This document shows, piece after piece, positions 1-8,245 of a DNA stretch of 38,397 bases (positions are counted from its first letter, which is position 1; every line of letters starts with the position of its first letter). Where the stretch lies: positions 1 through 38,397 of IMG/VR virus record IMGVR_UViG_3300014501_000037, one strand, 5' to 3'. The notes beneath the pieces are model-generated. The model ran no database searches, had not been told where the DNA came from, and saw only the letters and a program-made list of their open reading frames with translations. A program made the position numbers and the translations under genes. This DNA comes from a virus.

Positions 1-681
1 GACCGTGCCCGGGCAGGTCCCGCTCGCCGCGGGATTGAGGCAGGCGACATAATCGGGATTGACCGCGTCCTCGTTGACCGTAAGCAGCGCAGCTGTCGCT
101 GCGCAGGATACTTGGCACGGATAAACGCGGACCTTCGTCAGGTTGGTGAACGTCGCGCCGGCGAGGAACTTGAAGACAAACGGCGACGCTCCGGTGCCCG
201 TGTTGACGCTGAATTCTGCGTTGCAGCCGGCACCGTAGAGGACAATATTGTTGATGGTCGTCCCGGTCGACTGGCAACTCGTCGCGCTGCTATAGACCGT
301 GATGTTGTTGTTGAGCTGCGTCCCGATCTGGATGCCCGGGTTACCCGAAGTCCCCGCGGTGCCGCTGTAGTCGATGACGCAGTGCAGGCTCGCCGTGCAC
401 CACTGCGAGGTCGGGAACGTGATGGTGCACTGGATCGTGCTGGCAAGCACTCCATTGGGGGGGTAGAGGTCGGCAGTGACGACGCCCGCCGTGCTGCTGC
501 AACTGCCCGCCATCTTGGCCATGTTGAGCAGCAGCCAGTCATACGGCGGCGAGGGCGAGACGAGGACGGATAGTCCGCTGACGGGCACGATGCCGGAAGC
601 GACCTGAAAGATGCCGAAGGCTGGTGCTCCACTAGCGGGGCCACCAAGCGCCAATACTGCGAAAAGTAGCCATCTCAGCAT
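1..681 (-). CDS. Sec-exported cysteine-rich protein, partial (3' end outside window)
   Basis: The frame is open from an ATG at 681 to the window edge, at least 227 residues, so the C-terminus is missing. The first 18 residues (MLRWLLFAVLALGGPASG) look like a type I signal peptide: an arginine, a hydrophobic core, then small residues. The mature part is rich in Thr, Ser, Gly and Asn and has about ten cysteines, several in close pairs, which suits disulfide bonding outside the cytoplasm. The start lies inside the last codons of the preceding gene (stop 675-677), so translation is probably coupled. It is the last of four consecutive signal-peptide genes. I do not recognise a family; a surface-exposed adhesin or fibre-like role is only a guess. 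Confidence 0.75.
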   Translation of the reverse strand, partial: MLRWLLFAVLALGGPASGAPAFGIFQVASGIVPVSGLSVLVSPSPPYDWLLLNMAKMAGSCSSTAGVVTADLYPPNGVLASTIQCTITFPTSQWCTASLHCVIDYSGTAGTSGNPGIQIGTQLNNNITVYSSATSCQSTGTTINNIVLYGAGCNAEFSVNTGTGASPFVFKFLAGATFTNLTKVRVYPCQVSCAATAALLTVNEDAVNPDYVACLNPAASGTCPGTV

Positions 682-1424
682 GATCTCTTTACCGCATCCC
701 CGACGCCGATCTGATACGTATCGCCAGTGATCGCCATGCTTAGCCCGCTCTGTGTCGTGCTGACGATCTTGTATTGCGTTCCGATAAAGTTGGAAAACTG
801 AATTCCGGTAAACCCCGATCCGGCCGACCCAGCGTTGTTGTTCTCAACGGCAAAACTATAGATAAAATCATTTAGATTGGATGTACTCACAGATGGTGGG
901 GTGGTCGTGGTCGTGGTTGCTGGCAACGCGCCATTGCTGTCGAATGACGACGATGTGTTTGCTCCGTTAATTCCAAACGCGGCAGCGGTGGAAAAGGTCG
1001 TCGTCGAGGCAAACGTCAGCGTAATGACTTCGCTGGTCAAAGCGGATGATGCCACTCCCCGCCATTGCGTGAGAGTATTGCCGCTTGCTGTGAGTGCCGT
1101 TCCTCGTGCTGCACCATCCCACACGACATTAGAACTGGAAACGCCCGTAATCGCATTGGGCGTATTGTTTGCGAACGCACCGACGATTATGACATCGTTC
1201 GCATCTGATGTTGAAAGCGTGATCGTGTAAGTATTGGTACCGCCCGTGTAATTGGCAGTCGCCGATCCATCGAGCGCAAGAACCGCGCTGCAACTGCCCC
1301 CCGGCGTACTTGGTGAACAAAACCCAGCCGGGCAACCATTAAACTGCGCATAAGTGCGCTCGCTAAGGCAGAACCAAGACAGCGCAACAGTCAGGAAGCT
1401 AGCAAGCGCGAAACGCCAGATCAT
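675..1424 (-). CDS. Sec-exported Ser/Thr-rich protein
   Basis: This 249-residue protein begins with a signal peptide (Arg4, a hydrophobic stretch over about residues 5-19, and a YAQ cleavage-like site near residue 27). The mature part starts with a cysteine-rich segment (CPAGFCSPSTPGGSC) and continues as Thr/Ser/Asn/Gly-rich sequence that looks like beta structure, with a final cysteine at the C-terminus. The ATG overlaps the stop of the 42-residue gene upstream (ATGA at 1421-1424). No enzymatic motif is visible. Its mature N-terminus (AQFNGC) resembles that of the small neighbour (AQFGPGG), so the two may be related. Family not recognised; the exported location is the well-supported part. 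Confidence 0.75.
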   Translation of the reverse strand: MIWRFALASFLTVALSWFCLSERTYAQFNGCPAGFCSPSTPGGSCSAVLALDGSATANYTGGTNTYTITLSTSDANDVIIVGAFANNTPNAITGVSSSNVVWDGAARGTALTASGNTLTQWRGVASSALTSEVITLTFASTTTFSTAAAFGINGANTSSSFDSNGALPATTTTTTPPSVSTSNLNDFIYSFAVENNNAGSAGSGFTGIQFSNFIGTQYKIVSTTQSGLSMAITGDTYQIGVGDAVKRSC

Positions 1425-1549
1425 GTCAGGTCGCTCCCGCCGAGGTCGCCGGAGCAGACCGATGTCGCGCCGCCAGGACCGAACTGGGCCTGAGAGGGGG
1501 CGAGAGGACAGATTGCCAGTGCGAGAGCGAGAAGGAGTCGGGCAAACAT
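1421..1549 (-). CDS. 42-residue protein that is mostly signal peptide
   Basis: The short frame MFARLLLALALAICPLAPSQ... has a near-ideal signal peptide (Arg4, long Leu/Ala core, SQA cleavage site) followed by about 20 mature residues starting QFGPGG and holding one cysteine. It starts 5 bases after the stop of the gene before it and its TGA overlaps the ATG of the next gene, so the spacing fits a real coupled gene. No clear Shine-Dalgarno is seen. It may be a secreted micro-protein, or the truncated first exon-like part of a longer relative, since the next gene has a similar mature N-terminus. Function unknown. Confidence 0.6.
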   Translation of the reverse strand: MFARLLLALALAICPLAPSQAQFGPGGATSVCSGDLGGSDLT

Positions 1550-1554
1550 CGGCG

Positions 1555-2739
1555 TCACCAGTACGTACAAGAAATCTTGTGATTGGTCGTGACGGCGATC
1601 ACCGAGATCGCATGGTTGACGCCGAAACCCAGCGGAGTCGTGTAGCTCGACAAACCCGCGAACGTCGTCGCGGTCGGGGCGGCTAGCGGGTATGACCCTA
1701 CCGCGCCCGCTACCGCAGCTCCGGTAAATGACATCCAGACTGGCTCGCCCGAGCCGTTGGTGGGATCGATGTTGGCGATGGTGAAGCCGTGGAGCGCGGC
1801 GTTCGCCGCGATGATGTTCTGCGCGGTGCCGCCGGTCGTCAGGGCGATCGAGCAATCCGTAGGCGTGACGTTGATCGTCGCGGCGGTGACCGGGGAACTG
1901 TTACCGATGCTCGCCGCGCCGTTCGCGTTGGCATTATCAACCACCGTGTGGACCGAGCCTGCCGCCGTGCACTGCACGATGCCTGTATTGCCCGTCGTGT
2001 ACGTCGGCGGCGAGGAGAGGAACTCGCAGCCGGCGCCGAGCGCGTTGGTTGGCGAGCTAGACGTTCCGCCGATCGGCGCGAGGCCCCAAGTCGCTATCGT
2101 ATTCGGATCGACCTTGCCGATGGCGGTCGTGGCGCTGGCCTGCAAGGTCGCCGTGACCGCGCCGGTCCAACCGACCAGATTGCCGCCAGAAATAATGCCC
2201 AGATATGTCGCGCTGGCCGGCACGGCGCTCCCCGTCGCGCTCACACTGGCGTTCGAACTGCTCCCAGTCGCGCCCGAGCCGAAGTTCGTGAACAGACCCG
2301 CACCACCCGACACGTTGACTGTCGTCGTGCTCGACGCCGTGATGCAGGCGACGTAGGTGTTGGACCCGACTGTGTAGCCGGCAGCCCCCCCGGCGGGGAT
2401 GTAGTCGTCCGAGGTCGTGGCCGTCACGGCATTCGACGTGCCGAGCACGCAATAGGCCGCCGTCGCTCCGACGTTGTAGACGGCTACTGTTCCAGTATTG
2501 GTTGGAAGCGCGACGTTGGTCGACGAGTTGCTGACGCTGAGCGGCGAAGCGTAGTTGCCCGAGGGCGTGAAGCCCGCCAGCGACGCTGATATTGATCCCG
2601 TGACAGGCAGCGGGTTGGCGACGCTGACCGCTATCGGGTTAAGCCCGACGGCTTGCTTGTAGTAGATGACGGTCTGCGCCTGGACCGCCGAGCAGCAAAA
2701 CAGCAGAAAGCCGAGAACCGGCCCCAACCTCTTAATCAT
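1555..2739 (-). CDS. Sec-exported beta-rich protein, fibre-like
   Basis: I place the start at 2739, where the ATG overlaps the stop of the holin-like gene (ATGA at 2736-2739); an upstream in-frame extension is GC-shadow sequence. The 394-residue product opens with a signal peptide (Lys-Arg at 3-4, hydrophobic core, VQAQ cleavage site near 21). The rest is a low-complexity Ser/Thr/Gly/Ala-rich beta sequence without catalytic motifs, ending in a compact C-terminal segment (GVNHAISVIAVTTN then CTYW). Such sequences occur in tail-fibre or exported surface proteins. Having a Sec signal on a protein in a phage late operon is unusual. Exact role unknown. Confidence 0.75.
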   Translation of the reverse strand: MIKRLGPVLGFLLFCCSAVQAQTVIYYKQAVGLNPIAVSVANPLPVTGSISASLAGFTPSGNYASPLSVSNSSTNVALPTNTGTVAVYNVGATAAYCVLGTSNAVTATTSDDYIPAGGAAGYTVGSNTYVACITASSTTTVNVSGGAGLFTNFGSGATGSSSNASVSATGSAVPASATYLGIISGGNLVGWTGAVTATLQASATTAIGKVDPNTIATWGLAPIGGTSSSPTNALGAGCEFLSSPPTYTTGNTGIVQCTAAGSVHTVVDNANANGAASIGNSSPVTAATINVTPTDCSIALTTGGTAQNIIAANAALHGFTIANIDPTNGSGEPVWMSFTGAAVAGAVGSYPLAAPTATTFAGLSSYTTPLGFGVNHAISVIAVTTNHKISCTYW

Positions 2740-3017
2740 TTCCGCCTCACGATGATGTTCACCGCGATGACGAACGCGGCGTAGCCGCCCAGGCCCACGA
2801 GCTGCTGCGTCGACGGGTCCTTCGGGATGATCGCGAGGCTGAGCCAAAACACCGAGACGACCGTCAGCAGGCTGAACAGGTTGCCGAGCGCTATGACGGT
2901 CTTCTGGGAGAGCGGCTTGAGCAGCAGGAGGAGGATGTCGAGGGCCGCGCCTTCGGCGGGCGAACTAGTTGGTTCCGGCGGATCGTCCTCGACGACTTCG
3001 AACTGCGGCTGCGCCAT
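2736..3017 (-). CDS. Putative holin (two membrane segments)
   Basis: The 93-residue product has an acidic, proline-rich N-terminus, then two hydrophobic segments at about residues 38-61 (LFSLLTVVSVFWLSLAII region) and 69-85 (LVGLGGYAAFVIAVNIIV region), and ends in Arg-Arg-Lys. Short length, two transmembrane spans and a charged tail fit a class II holin, and the place after the ejection genes fits a lysis module. I prefer the ATG at 3017, which has GAGG about nine bases upstream; an ATG at 3026 is the alternative. Its 5' end overlaps the preceding gene by about 50 bases in another frame. No endolysin is recognisable beside it, so the holin call rests on topology and position only. Confidence 0.55.
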   Translation of the reverse strand: MAQPQFEVVEDDPPEPTSSPAEGAALDILLLLLKPLSQKTVIALGNLFSLLTVVSVFWLSLAIIPKDPSTQQLVGLGGYAAFVIAVNIIVRRK

Positions 3018-3225
3018 GCCCGTCATCCTCGATCATGGTCTGTGCATCGGCCATGGTAAAATCGCCCGCCTCCTCGGCGGGTACACCCTTGTCCTTCTGG
3101 AGCGTAGCGTACAGAGTTGTTAATGCCTTCAATGCGTCAACTGCCTCTGCGAAGGGCGTCGCGGCCTGTTCGGCGCGCGTTCGGATGTCCCTGGCCAGCG
3201 CTTCGAGTTCGGATTTCAGAGTCAC
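2965..3225 (-). CDS. Hypothetical 86-residue protein
   Basis: Starts at a GTG that overlaps the stop of the large ejection-type gene (GTGA at 3222-3225). Residues 1-60 are helical and charged and could form a coiled coil; the last 15 residues, encoded in the overlap with the holin-like gene, are Arg/Gly-rich and look like read-out of a sequence constrained by the other frame. A CGCCCGCC/GGCGGGT palindrome (3063-3083) lies inside the gene. No family recognised. Its place between ejection and holin-like genes may indicate a lysis-associated or late structural function, but nothing in the sequence shows it. Confidence 0.6.
   Translation of the reverse strand: MTLKSELEALARDIRTRAEQAATPFAEAVDALKALTTLYATLQKDKGVPAEEAGDFTMADAQTMIEDDGHGAAAVRSRRGRSAGTN
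3063..3083. repeat. Short palindromic repeat, copy 1
   Basis: CGCCCGCC and GGCGGGT flank a 5-base loop. It lies within the coding sequence of the 86-residue gene and matches the core of palindromes at 6581-6604, 33213-33238, 37726-37746 and, more loosely, 29653-29674. Confidence 0.5.
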
Positions 3226-6200
3226 TGCGACGGTGCTCCGTACTGGGACTCGCCGACGCCGGCACCGACCGCGCCGCCGACGTTCATCCAGTTCTGCACG
3301 GCCTGCTTGGCCATCTCGCGTCCCTGCGGGTCGCCCTTGAGGCCCTTCTGCACGAAGCGCATCAGCGTCGGGCTGTTCACCAGCTTGGTGACGAAAGCGT
3401 AATACTTACCCAAGGCCGCGCGTGCAAGCGGTTCGGCGATCGGTATCTTCGGCAGGAACTCGCCACCCTTGCCAAGCACCGACGACCACGGGTGCTCGAC
3501 CTTGGCCATGGCCGACATCGACTGCGCCGTGCCATGTGCATTCTTCGACGCCATCAGGAAGTCCATCTCCTTCGCCAATAGTTTCATCTGCTCCCCCGAC
3601 ACGCCGGGAAACATGATATTCTGAATCTCGGGCGAGACCTTGGCCAACCGGGTTGACGGCTCCAATGTCCCCATCAGAACACGCTGCGCCCACACTTGTC
3701 GCAGCATGTTGAACTCCGGCGACTGCTCGCCGAACCGGGCGCCAGCAGCCAAAATCAAATCCTCACTACCAAGGATGCGATCGACTGCCTGCGCGGCGCC
3801 CACGGTCGGATCGTAGATGAAGCCCAGCGGATCGGTACGCCGGCCCTGCGCCAGGGTACGCTGGTGGTCGGCTCGTATCTTGGCTATCTCCTTGTTCAGG
3901 GTCGCCAGCGGGTCTTTCTGGGCAGCCTGCTTGGCCGCGTCGGCGGCGACGCGCGCTCGCTCGATGATGTCGGCCATCTTGTCGCCGGGCCGCACCGGCA
4001 GTTCCAGCTTGCCGTTGAGCGCCGAGATGTGCTGCGCCTGCTGGAGGAGCTTGGCCGAAGCTTCCCGGCCGTGGACGGCTTCCAGCATGCCGGACTTGAC
4101 CCGCGACAGGACTTCCCGCGCGAACACGTTGCCGTCGATCTGGTCGGGGATCAGCGTCTTCGACGCTTCCAGCATCTGCTGCACGTCGGCCGCCTTGACG
4201 CCGGCCCACAGATTAGGGCCGATCAATTGCGCGACTTTGCGGGTCAGGTCGCTGCGCCCCTCCTTGACCAGCGTGTCGAACAGCACCTTGGGATCGGCCG
4301 GCAGGCCCGACTCCAGGCCTTTCATCACCGCCTCGATGCGCGCATCCTGCAGCGGCCTGATCTGCTCGCGGTACCACTTGTCGGTAGCGTCGAGCAGCCG
4401 CGCTGCTGTCTTCAATTCCGGCACGGCGTTAACGTCGTGCAGGATGTTGTCGACGTGCGTGGCGAAGAACTTGTACACGCCGTCGCGGATACCCGGCGTC
4501 AAATCGTGATAGTCGACGTTGGAGCGGAACCATGACCGCAATTCATGCAGTTGCCCGAACGTCGGCTGGGCCGGAGGCTTGATAACCTCGCCGGTTTTCT
4601 CGTCGATCGTTCCAGCAAGATCGGCTAGCTTCTTCACCGCGTCGGGATATTTCGCCTTGAACGGCTCGGGCAACTGCTCCAAAAAACTGGCGGCGGTCTT
4701 CGGCAGATCGCCGATGTCGGGCAGGTGCCCTTCAGCCGCCTGATCGGCCTGGCTGTACCAGAGCTTGGCACGCTCGGCGATGCCCTGGCGTATTTTGACC
4801 AGCTTGTCGCCCACCGCAGTCCACAAGTCGCCGCTGTTGTGGCCGGACTTGGCCGTCCGCATCGCCGCGTCGACATCCTTCTGGATGTCCTCGAAGCCGG
4901 CATCGATCAAACCCTGCGCCGCCTTGCGCGATTCGGCAGCACTTCGCTCCAGTATTTCGCCTTTCGCTGGAAACAATTCTATAGGGCCGCCTTCTTTAGT
5001 AGGCTTAGCATACCCTTCTTTTACAAGACTTTCGTGAATTGCCTTGGCAAAACGACTTGTTTCCCCGGAAGCGTTGACAAATAGTTTTTTACCTTCCGAT
5101 TTGGCCACTTCGGCTGCTTTAAGATACGCCGCTTTTCCTAGATTAGTATAGCGCGGCATCGCCCCGACTTCCGATTTCCACTTGCTCTCGTTGCTGATAT
5201 GATTGAGTTGGTATGCATCGTCGCCGTATTTATTAAGCGTCGCGGTCAAGGCAACTTTGCCTTGCGCATCTTTAATTTCAATTTTCCGACTTGTACCTTC
5301 GCCATCTTCCATAAAATGCGCGCGCCAAGGTTTCACATCCGTGGTGAATCCTTCTGGCAAATAGCCAGCAGCTAGGCGTTTTCCCGAAAGTACGTCCGCT
5401 AGCTTCTTATCGGCGGCGGTCTGCGCTTCAAGGCGCTTGGCGAGGATCGCCTCGCCCGCCTTCTGGGTCGACGGCGCGGTCGCGGGATCACTGATCTTGC
5501 CTTCAGTCTTCACCCCCATGTTTTCGAGCAGTTCGCCCGCGGTCTTCTCGTAATGCGCAGTCGCTGACTGCAACAGCGGCTTCTGCATGCGGAATGCCGG
5601 GTCGAACACCTCGGCGACGTTGGCCAAGTGCGGCGACTCCTTGGCCCAGGTCGACGGCGCGACCAGCACGTCCTTGTCACGCAGGCCCAACGCCGTATCC
5701 AGCGCCTCCTCGTCAGCGCCTAGGAAGTGCGCCAAGGCCTTCGGCGCACCCTGCATCACCGCACCCTTGATCGCAGGTGCCACAGCCGCGATTCCCCGCC
5801 CGGCAGCCGTCCCGACGCCGCTGGCCACGCCCGAGAGCGCGAGGTCGCCCGCTTCCTCGCCCGCGGAGCGGTCATAGACGCCCGACAGGCCCATCACGAT
5901 GTCGTTGAAACCCTGCCCAACCGCGCCACCGACCGCGCCACCGGCAATCGCACCGCCCAGCGTGCCGGGAGGACCGGCGACAGAACCGGCCACGCCGCCC
6001 AGTATCTCGCCGCCTATCGACCCGATCGTCGGGGCCGCCGCAGCAGTCAGTCCAGCGGCGGGCGCATCCCCGAAGCCCTTGGGGCGTCGCAGGGTGCCAT
6101 CGTCGTCGATGTAAAGGTTGCCCGCGCGCTCCTTGACCTTGCCGGGATAGCCTCGCTCCAGCGCCTTGCGGCGCTCTTTATCGTTGACGGCCATGTCGTA

Positions 6201-6545
6201 GAGGGTCTGGGACGTGAAATCGATACCCTGGTAGTTCGGCTTGGTCCGCAGCTTGCCTTCCGGGTCAAGAAACTGCACTCCTTCGGGAATTTCCTCGTAC
6301 TCCTCGTCGCTCGTGACCTTGTACGGCTTGGTACGGACGTTGCCGGTCGGATCCTTGAACTTCATGCCCGGCATCAGGGCCTGATAATCGTCGTCCGACT
6401 TGATGGACGGCACCGTGATCGGGTCGCGCCCACCGAGATTGCCGCGGGCGAGCTTGGCCGCGGCGCGCGTGTCGGCATCCTGCGCCATCGCAGGCTCGTC
6501 GATGCCACCTTCCGGGGTCTTGATCAGGAGATCGTCGTCGGCCAT
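3222..6545 (-). CDS. Large internal virion / DNA-ejection-type protein with a GNAT-like insert
   Basis: The start is the ATG at 6545, overlapping the previous stop (TGATG). The 1107-residue protein is the largest of the window. It contains a Gly/Ala-rich hydrophobic stretch at about residues 160-225 (GGAIAGGAVGGAVGQG type), long helical, charged segments and many Ala/Lys/Glu-rich repeats, as in podovirus internal proteins that are ejected with the genome. No lytic transglycosylase motif is evident. Residues about 385-530 differ in style and base composition (DNA about 4940-5400 is AT-richer) and resemble a GNAT fold C-half: a Gly-Lys-Ala-Ala loop, then a helix and a strand (GKKLFVNAS) and a second helix. 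Third of three ejection-type genes in a row. Role inferred from size, composition and order. Confidence 0.65.
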   Translation of the reverse strand: MADDDLLIKTPEGGIDEPAMAQDADTRAAAKLARGNLGGRDPITVPSIKSDDDYQALMPGMKFKDPTGNVRTKPYKVTSDEEYEEIPEGVQFLDPEGKLRTKPNYQGIDFTSQTLYDMAVNDKERRKALERGYPGKVKERAGNLYIDDDGTLRRPKGFGDAPAAGLTAAAAPTIGSIGGEILGGVAGSVAGPPGTLGGAIAGGAVGGAVGQGFNDIVMGLSGVYDRSAGEEAGDLALSGVASGVGTAAGRGIAAVAPAIKGAVMQGAPKALAHFLGADEEALDTALGLRDKDVLVAPSTWAKESPHLANVAEVFDPAFRMQKPLLQSATAHYEKTAGELLENMGVKTEGKISDPATAPSTQKAGEAILAKRLEAQTAADKKLADVLSGKRLAAGYLPEGFTTDVKPWRAHFMEDGEGTSRKIEIKDAQGKVALTATLNKYGDDAYQLNHISNESKWKSEVGAMPRYTNLGKAAYLKAAEVAKSEGKKLFVNASGETSRFAKAIHESLVKEGYAKPTKEGGPIELFPAKGEILERSAAESRKAAQGLIDAGFEDIQKDVDAAMRTAKSGHNSGDLWTAVGDKLVKIRQGIAERAKLWYSQADQAAEGHLPDIGDLPKTAASFLEQLPEPFKAKYPDAVKKLADLAGTIDEKTGEVIKPPAQPTFGQLHELRSWFRSNVDYHDLTPGIRDGVYKFFATHVDNILHDVNAVPELKTAARLLDATDKWYREQIRPLQDARIEAVMKGLESGLPADPKVLFDTLVKEGRSDLTRKVAQLIGPNLWAGVKAADVQQMLEASKTLIPDQIDGNVFAREVLSRVKSGMLEAVHGREASAKLLQQAQHISALNGKLELPVRPGDKMADIIERARVAADAAKQAAQKDPLATLNKEIAKIRADHQRTLAQGRRTDPLGFIYDPTVGAAQAVDRILGSEDLILAAGARFGEQSPEFNMLRQVWAQRVLMGTLEPSTRLAKVSPEIQNIMFPGVSGEQMKLLAKEMDFLMASKNAHGTAQSMSAMAKVEHPWSSVLGKGGEFLPKIPIAEPLARAALGKYYAFVTKLVNSPTLMRFVQKGLKGDPQGREMAKQAVQNWMNVGGAVGAGVGESQYGAPSQ

Positions 6546-8245
6546 CACTGTCCCACGATCGGCGCTTCTTCCCAGGCGGCTTTACCCGCCGTAGGCGGGC
6601 GAGCCTGATTAGCAGGCGGGTCAGGCGTCCACTTGTTCTCCAGCTGATCTTCCTGGCTCTTTTGCAGGCGCCCCAGCCGATCCTTGACCTCTTTCAGCGA
6701 GCGCAGCGTGTTCGCCGTGGTGTCGCCGAGGCTCAGGCCGCCGATGATGTCGTTGATCCGGTCGGCGTCCGCCGCCAGCGGTCGGCTGGCGCGATCGAAC
6801 AGCAGGCTCTGCGCCGCGGTGCGCAGGTACTGGATGTTGCGCATGAACTGCTCGCGGTCGGTCTTGCTGCTGCCGAAGATGTTCTCGACCCGCTCGCCCA
6901 GCCGCGTCGCCCGGCCGGCGAGGCCGGCGGCGCCGGCATGGGTGTCGAGCACCTGGATCGCGTCGTCGAGCGTCTTCGTCGCCTCGCCGTACTGCGTGAC
7001 ACGCCGCTGCAAGTCGACGCGCTTGTTCGGAGTCATCGCCGGCTGACTGGCAGTCGCGACTTCCTGCCTGATCTTGTCGTCCTGCGCATCAACTTCATCC
7101 GGTCCCGGCGGATTGCCCTCGGCAGTGCGCTTGGCGACCCAATCGGACAGTCGCCGCGACACTTCCTTTTCCTTGGTCGGCGCACCGCCTATGCCGCCAA
7201 CTTTGCCAACCTGGTGCTGCTGCATATACTCGATTTTCTGCTCGGTAGTCCAGTCGGGGTGCTCCAGCCCCAGCTCGCGCAGCAGTTTTAGTTGGATGTT
7301 GTTGCCGGGGTCGTTGAGTCCCTCCATGATGTCGTGCCGCGCCTGGAGGCGCTGGCCGACTTCCTGAGGCGTCATGTTCTTCGGATCGGCGGGCGGGTGC
7401 TCCTTCTCCCAGTTCGCGACCTGGGAGGCGTACAAGTCCTTCTTCAAGTTCCAGGTCTCGAAGTCCTCCGTCGACTTTTGGAGTTTATCGCGCAGAGTGA
7501 CCATCGATTCCTTGGCCTGTATCAGTTCCGGCGCCATGCCGGCGTCCAGCATGGCGATGGCCTTCTTGTCGTCGAACTGGGCGGCGACGGACAGGAGCTT
7601 CACCTTGCCCAGATCCTGATCGAGATTGAAAGTCTTCAAGGCGTCGTCGGTCAGCGCGCGCTCCATGTCGAAGCGCTTCATCGCCAGGGCCGTGTTGTCC
7701 TTCCACGCCTGATAGGCCGACTTGTAGCCCTCCTCGTCGCTGTTCTTGATGGCGGTCATCGCCGCGGCCGACGCGTTGAGCGCCGAGGTCATCGGCGTCT
7801 TGGTAAAGGCGCTGGCGAGGATGCCGAAGATCGAGCCCAGCGAGGCGAAGTCTTCGAGAGGGCCGCGAACGCGATCCTTGCGCTCTCTATCCGCGTCCCA
7901 GTTGGGCGGCACCGCGTTGAGGTCCGCAGACTCGGCCTTCTGCGCCCGCGCGAACTGCGCCCTGTCCGCCTCCAGGCGGTCGTTGACGCGCTTGTACTCG
8001 CTCTGCTCGGCCGCGCCGCGCTGCTTCTCGATGCCCGATAACTGATGACCAAGCGCGTCGACTTTATCCGGGTTGTACTTGTCCAGAAAATCGTCGACGT
8101 GGGGTGTCGCGCTGTCCTTGCCCGAGTTGTCGGCGGGACGGGCGTTGTAGAGCGGGCTCTCGGTGCCGTCCGGCGGCGGGAGGACGAGCTTCTTCCCCGA
8201 GGGCGTCGTGACTTCCTGATCACCGTCGACGATCGGCTCGGGCAT
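6545..8245 (-). CDS. Internal virion / ejection-type protein
   Basis: The 566-residue protein starts directly after the preceding stop (TAG at 8246-8248). It has a disordered, charged N-terminus, a short Ala/Ser/Gly-rich segment at about 135-165 (SIFGILASAF, ASAAAMTAIK), and then long amphipathic helices with coiled-coil-like Lys/Glu/Gln content to the end. No catalytic motif is seen. Position between two other large helical proteins, downstream of adaptor and gp10-like genes, matches the place of P22-type ejection proteins. A palindromic repeat (6581-6604) lies near the 3' end within the coding sequence. Confidence 0.6.
   Translation of the reverse strand: MPEPIVDGDQEVTTPSGKKLVLPPPDGTESPLYNARPADNSGKDSATPHVDDFLDKYNPDKVDALGHQLSGIEKQRGAAEQSEYKRVNDRLEADRAQFARAQKAESADLNAVPPNWDADRERKDRVRGPLEDFASLGSIFGILASAFTKTPMTSALNASAAAMTAIKNSDEEGYKSAYQAWKDNTALAMKRFDMERALTDDALKTFNLDQDLGKVKLLSVAAQFDDKKAIAMLDAGMAPELIQAKESMVTLRDKLQKSTEDFETWNLKKDLYASQVANWEKEHPPADPKNMTPQEVGQRLQARHDIMEGLNDPGNNIQLKLLRELGLEHPDWTTEQKIEYMQQHQVGKVGGIGGAPTKEKEVSRRLSDWVAKRTAEGNPPGPDEVDAQDDKIRQEVATASQPAMTPNKRVDLQRRVTQYGEATKTLDDAIQVLDTHAGAAGLAGRATRLGERVENIFGSSKTDREQFMRNIQYLRTAAQSLLFDRASRPLAADADRINDIIGGLSLGDTTANTLRSLKEVKDRLGRLQKSQEDQLENKWTPDPPANQARPPTAGKAAWEEAPIVGQ
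6581..6604. repeat. Short palindromic repeat, copy 2
   Basis: CCCGCC-gta-GGCGGG with a flanking TTTA on one side and CGAGC on the other. On the opposite strand it reads gctCGCCCGCC...GGCGGGTAAA, nearly the same as the copy at 33213-33238. It is inside the 3' part of the coding sequence. Confidence 0.5.
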
